Positions 1-8,432 of a DNA stretch of 42,971 bases are shown here, in pieces. How positions within the stretch are numbered: position 1 is the stretch's first letter; every line of letters starts with the position of its first letter. Made by a program: the position numbers and the translations under genes. Source of the DNA: CAYRSS01 sp964426945 (lineage in GTDB: Bacteria; Planctomycetota; Phycisphaerae; UBA1845); assembly GCA_964426945.1 (NCBI GenBank), contig CAYRSS010000034.1, positions 1 to 42,971 of the forward strand, read 5' to 3'. Below the pieces are notes generated by a model. The model made no database searches. It saw nothing but the letters and a program-made list of their open reading frames with translations, and had not been told where the DNA came from.

Positions 1-92
1 TGCTCGCCAGCGTTCGAGACGACCTTCCGCACCCGCCGGCCCGTGCCGTCGTAGGTGGCCGTCTGGATCGTCGACTGCCTCGTCGATGTCAA
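1..92 (-). pseudogene. RHS/YD-repeat-like protein fragment, truncated by window edge
   Basis: Read on the minus strand, the frame open from a TGA at 93-95 to the window edge encodes a peptide containing TATYDGTGRRVRKVVSN. That resembles the YD/RHS repeat signature (Y-D-x-x-G-R-R/L) of large secreted RHS proteins. Upstream on this strand there is no good start codon or ribosome site. A palindromic repeat (108-127) and then the stop of the next gene (145) follow, so the piece looks like the remnant of a longer gene or an alternatively started C-terminal fragment. The rest lies outside the window. Family assignment rests on one short motif. Confidence 0.35.
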
Positions 93-107
93 TCATCGCG
101 ATCCCAC

Positions 108-127
108 CCTCGCTGAGTACAGCGAGG
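108..127. repeat. REP-like palindrome, copy A
   Basis: An 8-bp perfect inverted repeat, CCTCGCTG and CAGCGAGG, encloses the tetraloop AGTA. The core CGCTGAGTACAGCG recurs in copies B (4733-4752) and C (4946-4977). This copy sits between the stop codon of the large secreted protein gene (145) and the RHS-like fragment, so it could also act as a transcript-end hairpin. Confidence 0.6.
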
Positions 128-144
128 ATGGGCCACCCGGCCTC

Positions 145-3100
145 CTAGGGACACACAATTCCGAACTGCCGCTGCAGGCTCGCGAAATCCAGCAAATCCA
201 CGTCCAGGTCATCGTCCAGATCTCGCGTAGCGTGGACCTCCGGCGAACAGGCGCTGGTCGTAGATCCTGGGCCCGCCATGCACTCTACAAACCCCGCCAG
301 GTCGCCAAGACCTACCACACCATCGGGGTCGAGGTCACTCCGCGGACAGACAACGAGATTCGCACGTCGGCTCGTAACCAGCCCGCACGGCGTTGAGATC
401 ATCACGTCATACGCGCCTGTGGCTTCCTCGTTCACATTGCTGATCGCAAGCGTCGAAGTGCGCGCGCCATGGAACACAGCGCTGTCCACGATCCGAATCC
501 CGGAGTGTCGCCAGTGATATAGCTTATCCTCGGGATCCTCCACCCCGACGCTCAGCAGCGTCGTCCCGCGAAACAGAACTCTAGTGTCCTGCGGGTTCGA
601 GTTGATCCGGATGCCGTCAGAGTCGTACTCCCACATTCCACCGTCAGTTGCAAGATTCGCGACGATCTGACGGGCGGAATCATAAGCCGCTGCGATGCCC
701 TGGGGGGCAGGTTCTGAATGCGTGTACCGTGCTGCCCACGAAACTCCATCCCACTCCCACACCGACGCCGTGGTCCCCTGCGCGACGATCACGAGCTCGT
801 GGGTTCGGTCATATGCCGTGGCGACGCCGCCGGACCAGTCAGCGGGCGGCCCCCCACCCTCAGACCGCTCGGTCCACTGCGTCCCGTCCCATTCCCACAA
901 GCTTGGTGCGGCCAGCCCGCTGAACGTCCCGCCCCCGAATAGCACGATCACACGATGGCGCACGTCGTAGGCCATGGTCCCGAGAAAGCGAGGGGACGGC
1001 CCGGTCGTGGCTACTTGCGCCCAAGAAGCACCATCCCAAGCCCACGTGTCCCCCAACCCTGACAGATCCGCCGCAAGTCCGCCGTACAGCACGACCGCGC
1101 GCCGGGCTTCGTCGTAGGCCGCCATAGCGAGCGCCCGGGGCGTCGGTCCGTTCACAGGCAACAGCTCCCAAGAAGCGCCGTCCCAGGACCACGTCTCCAT
1201 TCCATCGTTCGCCGCTCCAATGCAAAGCGTGGTTTCTGTTGTTCCATCCCAGACAAGCAGAGGCGCGCTGAAAGGACCGGGGCCCGGCGTTGCATGTTCC
1301 ATCCATTCGGACCCATCCCACTCCCACGTGTGGCCCGTGTTTGCATCGAGCGCAACCACGACCGAGCGCAGCTCGTCGAACGCAAGTGTCGAGGGCCACG
1401 CCGCCCACGCAGGCCCCCCTGGCGTGCGCAGATTCCAACGACCGCACTCATCCTGCGGCTCGACAATCTCGAGGGTGACCGAATCACTCCCGATCATCCC
1501 GTCGGAGTCCACGGCTTCCACGGTGAGAACGTGCGTGCCGATCGACAGGCCGGAGAGCGTCGGCTCGGCCCCCTGGCCGACGAGGCCGTCAAGGCTCGAG
1601 GTCCACGTGATGCTCGAATCGGGAAGTTCGCCATCTTCAGGGTCGATTGCCAGCGCTCGTCCGTAAAGCGGCACGCCTGATCGAGCGTTCTCCTGATCGA
1701 GAGGCGACTCAGGGTATACGACCGGGGGTTTGCGCATACCTACGGTTAGTCCGGTCAATTCGGCGCTTGAGCTATTGAACCCATCCGACGCACGGACGCG
1801 CAATCGTCCGGTTCCCTGACCACTGCCCGGTAGACTTGCCGGGGCGACCAGGAAACTGGACCCCGCTTGGTCGACAGCCAGCGGCAACCATGAGGTGCCA
1901 TCGTTCCACGAATAGAGGATGATGAACGTCAAGGCGTCATTGTCGAGATCGTCCGCCACCCATTCAACCGAAAATTCCTCGGCATGCACGCTTCCCACGG
2001 CCGGCGTCGTGAACGCGACGTTTGGCGCATGCGCCGAACGTGATCTTGCGAACAGCACTTGGCCGCTTGCACTGTCGCTGATTTCAAGCTCATCAACGTG
2101 AAGGCCGGTGCTGGATTCGGTCGCCGGAATTGTCAGCACGTAGGACGACAACGCAGGATCATCGGAGAGTCGAAGCTGCGAGAATCGCTCTGCCAGCACT
2201 TGCCGTCTCTCCGGGTCGTGGACAAACGTGCGGACTGTCAATTCGCCGGCTTCATTCCAGGGCCCGATCTCATGCGACGGCTGAGGCAATTCGTGCAGGT
2301 AGTCAATCGCCGTGGTGAGTCCATCGGTGTGAGCTGCGAGCACGAGAGCCGCAACGACCTCAGACCCACGTTCTGGGCCGCCGCTGCACATCAGCTCCGA
2401 GTCACCGAGCAGCGCCGAATACTCCTCCGCATCGATCCATTGGTCACAGTCCGTCCCAATGCCCATCAGCGGAGCGGATCCGGCTGGGAAAATACGATCG
2501 CGGCCATCCTGAATATTGCCACAGATCGTGCTCGACTTCGGCTGTGCATGGACATCAACACCCGTGCTGGATGTGGGGGTAGACCGATGCCCGCACGAGA
2601 ATCCGAGGAGAGTCCACACGCTGCAAATGCTGCGCATGGTGTGGCCTAACTCGTGTGCGAACGTACTCGCATTCCTGCCAAGAGTTGACGCTTCAATGAG
2701 GAAGGTCGACGAGCTTGCCTCTCCATCGCTACCGATCAAGTAGCCATCCGACCCCATCGCGTTCTCGGGAAGCCACCCTGCAATTCGATCCACCATCGCT
2801 TCCGGATTTGCCGCGTTGTACTGCTGTCGAAAGGACTCCAGTTGGCTCTTGAGCTTCCACCGATTCCATACAGCTACGGGGTATGAGGCAAGGTTGAAGT
2901 CGAAATCGATAGGGAGAAGCAGGACGCGGTAGCTGCCGCGAGGGACCGGATACATGGACCAGTACATGCGATCCGCGACGCCGGGCAGCGTCTCCTGTGC
3001 CGCAGGCAGCACGCCTTGGTGCCGGATCAGGACGCCGAGGACGGCAAGCGGGCATCGACTCTCGAACCGCACTCGGTCGGTGGTTACGATGTTGTTCGTG

Positions 3101-4659
3101 TAGTCGGCTTCCAGAACACGAACATTCGTTTGCCTACGCAGGGGGGCGGGGACGGCCAACGGACATGGGTTGACCTCAACTTCCCAGGAGACTATCGTTT
3201 GAGCAAGGGCTTCTGGAATCTGCACCTTGAAATTGAGCGTGCCGTCCTCATTGTCGGCGATGTGCTGGTTGTGCCAATTGCTTTCGTTCGCATCCGGCGT
3301 AATCAGGGGACCATTCTCGTCCAGCCAGACGCCGACAGGCTCAGCCACGTCCGCGGCATAGGCGCGCAGGACGGCGTGCCAGCCGGTGCAGCCCACCGGC
3401 GGGTGACCGTCGACCCTCACATAGGCACGAACGATGATCGGCTTGTTGTAGACGAGCGGGAGCAGGCCGCGGAGCGGTGCGATGAACTGAGAGTCCTGCA
3501 CCGCCTGCGTGAATTCGACGTGGTTGATGGAGAGGTCGAAGTCGTTTCCTAGCGTGGTGGCGTTCGTGGCATCAGAGCAGAGCGGAATGCGAACAGCGTA
3601 GCGCACTCCGCTGGGCGAATCCGCGAACCCAACGACCATGCTGCCATCGGCAGAGATGAGTTTCGGGTGAATGGTCCAGCCGACGACCTCGGAGTAACCT
3701 CCCTCGATGAGGTACTCGGTCAGGAGCCGAGTCCCGCCCTCGGCCGTCCAGAGATGCTGCCCGCCGACCATCCGCTCGCCATCCTCTGAAACCGACTGCC
3801 AGCGCGGCACTGCAGAGTCATAGGTGACTTCACCGGATGATAGATCCCAGCGAAAGCCAATGCCTGTCGAGGGGCCTGTCGAAGCGTATCCGGTTACTAC
3901 TTGACCCATCCCGGAAACCGCCAGCGATTCCCCAGAGAATCCGAGAACTTGGCGAACGCCATCTATCCATATGGAGGGTTGGAAGTTGGTTTGCCCCGCG
4001 GCGACGCGTCCATCATGCGATAAGGCGATGACCTCGCTGAAATTGGGGAGCGTGACCGGATCCAAGTAGAGGCCCTCACCCGACCAAATCAGGCCTCGAA
4101 ATACCTCTTCCCCACTGCCACATGGTGTTTCATACCACATAGCGCCGCCGTACGTCGAGCCGTCTCCCGAGACACAGTGTAACCACGTATAGTACTGATA
4201 TGGGACGGTGAGGGGCTCCGACAGATCAATACCGTGGGGCCCCCATACGACAGGACGCCCTTGGTGGCAGTAACCGGGTGCACCACTACCACACGTAAAT
4301 TCCTCGCAGTTGGAAAAATCCTCACAGGGATTCTGCGTCAGCAGTGTGTATGAGCCCACCGCTACGGCGCCATCCGCTGAAACGCCGGAGCAGGTTGGTC
4401 CCCAGCAACTGGAGGGACTCGGAAGTGTTGTGAGGGAGCCGCCGCTCCATCGCGCTGCATGCTGTAAGGTAGGGGTATTGTACTCATGCACGATGCCGAC
4501 TATAGTCTGGCCGTCAGCCGAAACGCCGGTTGGCTCGAAACTTGAGCCGCCGATAATCTCAATCGGGTACGGCGTTTGGCCACGGGAGGGGGTAGTGATG
4601 CTGGTTATGACGAGGCAAGGGATCAGATACTGAGAGACGGAGCGCAACTTCGCTGCCAT
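145..4659 (-). CDS. Large secreted protein: HAF-like repeats, zinc-protease motif, Kelch-like repeats, dockerin-like tail
   Basis: A 1504-residue exported protein. Residues 1-27 form a signal peptide (basic start, hydrophobic core, likely cleavage after SRG or RGQ). Residues 40-355 carry repeated 'GVSADG..VVG'-type units, as in the extracellular HAF repeat family. Residues 669-673 read HELGH (zinc-metallopeptidase HExxH) in the context STFAHELGHTM. The third ligand is not the usual HExxHxxGxxH, so the peptidase family is undecided. Ig/cadherin-like segments follow. Then come Kelch-like units (about 1110-1400) with repeated 'W-WDG-SW' and 'AYD....VVLFGG' phrases. The last 60 residues hold two Asp-rich loops (DLDPDGVVGLGDL and DLDDDLDVDLLDF) resembling dockerin type I calcium loops, a common planctomycete C-terminal module. 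The ATG is supported by CGGAG about 9 bases upstream. Function is likely extracellular or cell-surface; the protease activity is unproven. Confidence 0.8.
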   Translation of the reverse strand: MAAKLRSVSQYLIPCLVITSITTPSRGQTPYPIEIIGGSSFEPTGVSADGQTIVGIVHEYNTPTLQHAARWSGGSLTTLPSPSSCWGPTCSGVSADGAVAVGSYTLLTQNPCEDFSNCEEFTCGSGAPGYCHQGRPVVWGPHGIDLSEPLTVPYQYYTWLHCVSGDGSTYGGAMWYETPCGSGEEVFRGLIWSGEGLYLDPVTLPNFSEVIALSHDGRVAAGQTNFQPSIWIDGVRQVLGFSGESLAVSGMGQVVTGYASTGPSTGIGFRWDLSSGEVTYDSAVPRWQSVSEDGERMVGGQHLWTAEGGTRLLTEYLIEGGYSEVVGWTIHPKLISADGSMVVGFADSPSGVRYAVRIPLCSDATNATTLGNDFDLSINHVEFTQAVQDSQFIAPLRGLLPLVYNKPIIVRAYVRVDGHPPVGCTGWHAVLRAYAADVAEPVGVWLDENGPLITPDANESNWHNQHIADNEDGTLNFKVQIPEALAQTIVSWEVEVNPCPLAVPAPLRRQTNVRVLEADYTNNIVTTDRVRFESRCPLAVLGVLIRHQGVLPAAQETLPGVADRMYWSMYPVPRGSYRVLLLPIDFDFNLASYPVAVWNRWKLKSQLESFRQQYNAANPEAMVDRIAGWLPENAMGSDGYLIGSDGEASSSTFLIEASTLGRNASTFAHELGHTMRSICSVWTLLGFSCGHRSTPTSSTGVDVHAQPKSSTICGNIQDGRDRIFPAGSAPLMGIGTDCDQWIDAEEYSALLGDSELMCSGGPERGSEVVAALVLAAHTDGLTTAIDYLHELPQPSHEIGPWNEAGELTVRTFVHDPERRQVLAERFSQLRLSDDPALSSYVLTIPATESSTGLHVDELEISDSASGQVLFARSRSAHAPNVAFTTPAVGSVHAEEFSVEWVADDLDNDALTFIILYSWNDGTSWLPLAVDQAGSSFLVAPASLPGSGQGTGRLRVRASDGFNSSSAELTGLTVGMRKPPVVYPESPLDQENARSGVPLYGRALAIDPEDGELPDSSITWTSSLDGLVGQGAEPTLSGLSIGTHVLTVEAVDSDGMIGSDSVTLEIVEPQDECGRWNLRTPGGPAWAAWPSTLAFDELRSVVVALDANTGHTWEWDGSEWMEHATPGPGPFSAPLLVWDGTTETTLCIGAANDGMETWSWDGASWELLPVNGPTPRALAMAAYDEARRAVVLYGGLAADLSGLGDTWAWDGASWAQVATTGPSPRFLGTMAYDVRHRVIVLFGGGTFSGLAAPSLWEWDGTQWTERSEGGGPPADWSGGVATAYDRTHELVIVAQGTTASVWEWDGVSWAARYTHSEPAPQGIAAAYDSARQIVANLATDGGMWEYDSDGIRINSNPQDTRVLFRGTTLLSVGVEDPEDKLYHWRHSGIRIVDSAVFHGARTSTLAISNVNEEATGAYDVMISTPCGLVTSRRANLVVCPRSDLDPDGVVGLGDLAGFVECMAGPGSTTSACSPEVHATRDLDDDLDVDLLDFASLQRQFGIVCP

Positions 4660-4732
4660 GATTGAACTCCGAACAGCCCGGCTTTGCTTGAATTCGCAAC
4701 ACGAACGAGCACGTATTCGGCGGGTAGCACGG

Positions 4733-4752
4733 CCTCGCTGTACTCAGCGTGG
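4733..4752. repeat. REP-like palindrome, copy B
   Basis: CCTCGCTG-TACT-CAGCGTGG is the same element as copy A but in the opposite orientation, with one mismatch in the stem. It lies 74 bases upstream of the start codon of the large secreted protein. Confidence 0.55.
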
Positions 4753-4945
4753 ACATACGCTTCACGGGTTCCACACGCTACCACCGCTGCCAGCTTGGGA
4801 TTATACGCCACATTCCCGCCACCAAGCCGGCCCTGTTGCCCCGCAGCTTCAATGTGGCGCCCGCGACCGACGGGGGTGATCCAAGATGCATGCTGACAGG
4901 GTACGCCATGCCCGATCACGACGCGCACTGAGACAACACGCTCCT

Positions 4946-4977
4946 GCATGCTCTCGCTGAGTACAGCGAGAGCATGC
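4946..4977. repeat. REP-like palindrome, copy C (longest stem)
   Basis: A perfect 14-bp inverted repeat (GCATGCTCTCGCTG and CAGCGAGAGCATGC) has the same AGTA loop as copy A. It is followed by GGGCAAGCCCGGCTTGTACTCG, and a related 'AAGCCGGGCT' sequence lies beside copy B (about 4672-4686). The repeated unit is therefore probably longer than the palindrome itself. Confidence 0.65.
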
Positions 4978-5113
4978 CACCGTCCGGGCAAGCCCGGCTT
5001 GTACTCGTTTCTCCATCTCGCCGCTGCCGGCGTCGAGGTGGCCAATCTGTCAGCCAGGCTCGCCGGCAGGGCCCGTTGGTATCCAGCATACCTCCGTGCC
5101 GGTCGCCGCGGAA

Positions 5114-5141
5114 GTTGCAAGTTGCGAGGTGCGAGTTGCAA
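5114..5141. repeat. Heptanucleotide tandem repeat, 4 units
   Basis: Four head-to-tail 7-mers, GTTGCAA, GTTGCGA, GGTGCGA and GTTGCAA, fit the consensus GTTGCRA. They lie in the non-coding region about 260 bases upstream of guaB. The array is short and slightly degenerate, and no function is evident. Confidence 0.55.
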
Positions 5142-5401
5142 GAATGGCCGGACGGACTGTGCCGCCGCAAGCCGCGGCGTTCGTAGGGGTCGTCTCGCGG
5201 GGTTCGGCGGGGGAGCGCGAGTGACGCGGCTCGCCCTTCGGCGGGCGGCCGTTTTCCGCCGTGCGGGCCGCAGGATCGGCCATCCGCTGAAGGCCGGGAA
5301 GCCGTGCTGCACGCCCGGGCGGCCCGACCGCTCCACCCTTGACGCCGCTCCCCCCGGGCCGTACACATGCCGTAAGGCTCTGTCGCGAAAGGCGCCCCTC
5401 G

Positions 5402-6913
5402 ATGTCGACCCATCCGGCCCTCCCCCACACTCCGGGGGAGCGTATCACCCGCGAAGGTCTCACCTTCGACGATGTCCTGCTCGTTCCCCGTCGGTCGTCC
5501 GTCCTGCCCGACACGGTGGAGGTGGGCACGCTGCTGACCCGGCGGATCCGGCTGAACATCCCGATCATCTCCGCCCCGATGGACACGGTGACGGAGTCTC
5601 GCCTGGCCATCGCCCTCGCTCAGGAGGGCGGCATCGGCATCATCCACAAGAACCTGTCGATCGAGGCCCAGTGCCGCGAGGTGCACAAGGTCAAGAGGTC
5701 GGAAAGCGGCGTAATTCTCGACCCGGTGACGCTCCCGCCGGATGCGGCGGTCGAGCGGGCTCGCGAGGTCATGCGTCTGCACAACATCTCGGGCGTGCCG
5801 ATTTGTGAGGACGGTGGGCGGCTCGTGGGGATCATCACGCGCCGCGACCTGAAGTTCCTCGAGCGTGCCCCGGTCGACCCGAACCTGAAGGTGCGCGAGG
5901 TGATGACCGCCGAGGGCCTGATCACCGGCCCGCCGGATACAAGCCTGCAGGAAGCGGCGCGAATCCTCAACCGGGCAAAGGTCGAAAAGCTGCTGCTGGT
6001 CGACAAGAACAACCGCCTCGCGGGGCTGATCTCGATGCGCGACGTGGAGCGCTCGATGCACTACCCCGGAAGCTGCAAAGACGCCCGCGGACGGCTGCGT
6101 GTCGGCGCGGCGGTGGGTGTGCATGATTACGATCGGGTCGAGGCGCTCATCCGCAGCGGTGTGGATGTGGTTGTGGTGGACACGGCGCATGGACACAGCG
6201 ACAACGTCATCGAAACCGTCCGCGCCATCCGCAAGAAACATGACATCGACCTGATCGCCGGCAACATCGCCACGCAGGACGCCGCCCGCGACCTGATCGA
6301 CGCCGGCGCCGACGCGGTGAAGGTCGGCATCGGCCCGGGCAGCATCTGTACCACCCGCGTCGTCTCGGGCGTGGGTATGCCTCAGCTTTCCGCGGTCATG
6401 GAGGTGTGCGGCGCGGCTTCGCCGGCAGGCGTGCCGGTCATTGCCGACGGGGGTATCCGCTTCTCCGGCGACATCACGAAGGCGATCGCCGCGGGGGCGC
6501 ACACGGTCATGATCGGGTCGCTTTTCGCCGGGCTGGAAGAGTCTCCCGGCGAGCCGATCACGTGGAAGGGCCGGCGGTTCAAGGAGTACCGCGGCATGGG
6601 CTCGCTCGGCGCCATGGTGAAGGGCTCGGCGGAGCGCTACGGCCAGAAGAGCGAGACGAATACCGGCAAGCTCGTTCCCGAGGGTGTCGAAGGCCGCGTG
6701 CCCTATCGCGGGCCGCTGGCCGACTTTGTGTATCAGCTCGTGGGCGGCCTGCGGGCGGGGATGGGCTACTGCGGCACGCGGGACGTGGACGAGCTGCGCA
6801 CGCTCACGACGTTCAGCCGCGTCACCGCCGCCGCCGTGGCCGAGTCTCACCCGCACGACGTCAGCATCACGCGCGAAGCGCCCAATTATGCGATGGAGTA
6901 CGCTAATGAATGA
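5402..6913 (+). CDS. guaB: Inosine-5'-monophosphate dehydrogenase
   Basis: A 503-residue enzyme that oxidises IMP to XMP with NAD+, the first committed step to GMP. The N-terminus has the family block ITREGLTFDDVLLVP. The barrel is interrupted by a pair of CBS domains (about 100-225). The catalytic loop GPGSICTTRVVSGVG places the nucleophile at Cys316. Later blocks include ADGGIRFSGDITKA and EGVEGRVPYRGP. Start chosen at the ATG at 5402, just before the conserved N-terminus and about 10 bases after AAAGG; an upstream in-frame ATG at 5339 would add 21 unconserved residues. Length is normal for the family. Its last codons overlap the next gene's start (6906), so the two are probably co-translated. 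guaA lies two genes downstream. Confidence 0.97.
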   Translation: MSTHPALPHTPGERITREGLTFDDVLLVPRRSSVLPDTVEVGTLLTRRIRLNIPIISAPMDTVTESRLAIALAQEGGIGIIHKNLSIEAQCREVHKVKRSESGVILDPVTLPPDAAVERAREVMRLHNISGVPICEDGGRLVGIITRRDLKFLERAPVDPNLKVREVMTAEGLITGPPDTSLQEAARILNRAKVEKLLLVDKNNRLAGLISMRDVERSMHYPGSCKDARGRLRVGAAVGVHDYDRVEALIRSGVDVVVVDTAHGHSDNVIETVRAIRKKHDIDLIAGNIATQDAARDLIDAGADAVKVGIGPGSICTTRVVSGVGMPQLSAVMEVCGAASPAGVPVIADGGIRFSGDITKAIAAGAHTVMIGSLFAGLEESPGEPITWKGRRFKEYRGMGSLGAMVKGSAERYGQKSETNTGKLVPEGVEGRVPYRGPLADFVYQLVGGLRAGMGYCGTRDVDELRTLTTFSRVTAAAVAESHPHDVSITREAPNYAMEYANE

Positions 6914-7406
6914 TCGTCTTCACGGAGGATGTGCGGCGCTTCGCGCCCTGGCAGCGATCGCCGCGGCGGCGCTGCTGCCGCTCGGTGCGGGCTGTCAGAT
7001 GGCTCGCTCGCCCTGGGTCGAGCCGTGCGGCGATCAGCGCGTTGACACGCCTTCGTCCAGCGCGATCCGCCAGGCCGAGGTTAAGCCGGCCCTGCGTCCG
7101 CGGACGGACGACCCTGCCACCGTGAAGCACGTCCAGGCAGCCGAAGGCGGGGTTTACCACCTGCCGCTGTGGTTTGAAGATCCGCTGGAGGAGATCGACG
7201 GCGGCGCCCCGGCGGTGGCCTACGAATCGGCTGACTTCGCTCGCATGTGGTGCAGCTGGACACGGTTTGTCGGCAACACGCTTCTGTTGCCGGCCAGCAT
7301 GGTCATCCGCCCGCCGTGGCAGGTGATGGTGAGCGACGGCGTGCCCAGCCGCACGGTCATCTGCTGGCAGCACGACGCCTCCAAGGCGTGCTGCGGCCGT
7401 GAGTGA
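6906..7406 (+). CDS. Putative lipoprotein between guaB and guaA
   Basis: A 166-residue protein with a lipoprotein signal: an N-terminal hydrophobic stretch ending in the lipobox LGAGC, with Cys30 as the lipidation site. The rest is soluble with no family I recognise; it includes the phrase YHLPLWFEDPLEE. The ATG overlaps the end of guaB by 8 bases, and GGAG at 6895-6898 inside guaB gives a ribosome site 7 bases away, which fixes the start. It is followed 6 bases later by a membrane protein and then guaA. The role is unknown; placement suggests shared transcription rather than a purine function. Confidence 0.75.
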   Translation: MNDRLHGGCAALRALAAIAAAALLPLGAGCQMARSPWVEPCGDQRVDTPSSSAIRQAEVKPALRPRTDDPATVKHVQAAEGGVYHLPLWFEDPLEEIDGGAPAVAYESADFARMWCSWTRFVGNTLLLPASMVIRPPWQVMVSDGVPSRTVICWQHDASKACCGRE

Positions 7407-7412
7407 CGCCTG

Positions 7413-8390
7413 ATGTCGTCCGCCCCTGCCTCCGCCCCCGCGACCCGATCGCCGCCGATCGTGCGCTGTCCGGCCTGCGGGCAGCGGCTGGCCGATCCCG
7501 CGGCGGTGGCCTGCCCGCTCTGTGAGTTTTCCTTCGGTGACAGCCGCGTCACCAACGACGACGCCACCCCCTACGCCCTGGCCTACAGCCGGGCGGTCCC
7601 GGGCTGGAAGGCGATGCTTGAGTGGGTCTGGCTTGCCGGGGCGGGCCGCCTCAAGCACCTGGCCCTGATGCGGGCTTCGGTCGCTTCGCGCCGTTTCGCC
7701 AGGCTGAATCTCGCCCTGATCGTTTTCGGGCTGACGGTTGTCTATGTGACGCAGGTTGGGTTTCACCGTGCGCGGCTCGACGTGACGCCGTCGGGGCTTG
7801 CGGCGGGGTCTCCCACCGGCGACGGCTGGCATCGGGTCGCGCGGCTGCCGCGGCCGCTGCCCGCTGACTTGGAGCCCGGCGCCGCGACCGACGTGTGGTG
7901 GAGCAGCCTTCAGTTCCTGCTCGGGCTGGCGATCGCGGTGCCCGTTGCGATGGGTGTCGTGCTCCTGGGGATGGCGCTGCTCCGCTGGGGCGTCAGCCAG
8001 GCGCACCACGAGTCCTACCGCGCCGAGCAGCGTATGTCCGCCGGGTTGCATTACTCGACGGCATGGGCGCTGCCGGTGTTCGTCGGGGCGATGGTCACGG
8101 CGCTTCGGCCCCTCGCGGGGATCGGGGAAGTCGCCCGCTGGTCGTGGTGTCCGCCGGTGGAGGGGGTCGTGCTGACGGCGGCGGTCGTGGCGGGGTTCGG
8201 GCTGGTAATGTGGTGGATCTGGCTGGTCCGTCTTGGAGCGACAGCGCCGGCTCGAACGCGAACACGCGTCCTGACTTTCCTGGCGGGGGGCTTGCCCTTG
8301 CTCGTGACGGGGCTGGCGGCGGGCGCCTGGTTCGGGGCGACCCTCCTGCAGGACGTTCTTGCCGGCGCCCTGCGCCTGACGTTCGATTGA
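7413..8390 (+). CDS. Membrane protein with N-terminal zinc ribbon
   Basis: A 325-residue protein. Residues 19-37 hold a zinc ribbon of two CxxC pairs (CPACG and CPLCE). A loop follows, then four or five predicted transmembrane segments: near FARLNLALIVFGLTVVYVTQ, FLLGLAIAVPVAMGVVLLGM, VVLTAAVVAGFGLVMWWIWL and near the C-terminus. The overall shape (ribbon plus multi-helix domain) recalls Yip1-like planctomycete proteins, but I cannot assign a family with confidence. It starts 6 bases after the lipoprotein gene and ends 42 bases before guaA. Function unknown. Confidence 0.75.
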   Translation: MSSAPASAPATRSPPIVRCPACGQRLADPAAVACPLCEFSFGDSRVTNDDATPYALAYSRAVPGWKAMLEWVWLAGAGRLKHLALMRASVASRRFARLNLALIVFGLTVVYVTQVGFHRARLDVTPSGLAAGSPTGDGWHRVARLPRPLPADLEPGAATDVWWSSLQFLLGLAIAVPVAMGVVLLGMALLRWGVSQAHHESYRAEQRMSAGLHYSTAWALPVFVGAMVTALRPLAGIGEVARWSWCPPVEGVVLTAAVVAGFGLVMWWIWLVRLGATAPARTRTRVLTFLAGGLPLLVTGLAAGAWFGATLLQDVLAGALRLTFD

Positions 8391-8432
8391 GGCATCGCGG
8401 AATCAGCCGCGTTTGACGAGGACCATCCCGGC

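Larger units (their letters stand above)
4660..5401. other. Non-coding divergent region with repeats
   Basis: About 740 bases lie between the divergent secreted-protein gene and guaB. No convincing gene is seen; open frames here are unanchored and lack recognisable domains. It contains two palindromic repeat copies (4733-4752, 4946-4977), a four-unit heptamer array (5114-5141), and a 9-bp inverted repeat (CGCCACATT at 4806-4814 with AATGTGGCG at 4851-4859). Promoters for both flanking genes must lie here, but I could not pick a clear -35/-10 pair. Confidence 0.6.

Noticed and set aside
4660..5401. Short open frames in the divergent region, including peptides beginning MLSLSTARAC
   Set aside because: They arise from the palindromic repeat read in different frames and lack ribosome sites or domains.
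4916..6856. 646-codon open frame on the minus strand
   Set aside because: It is antisense to guaB, which is unmistakable.
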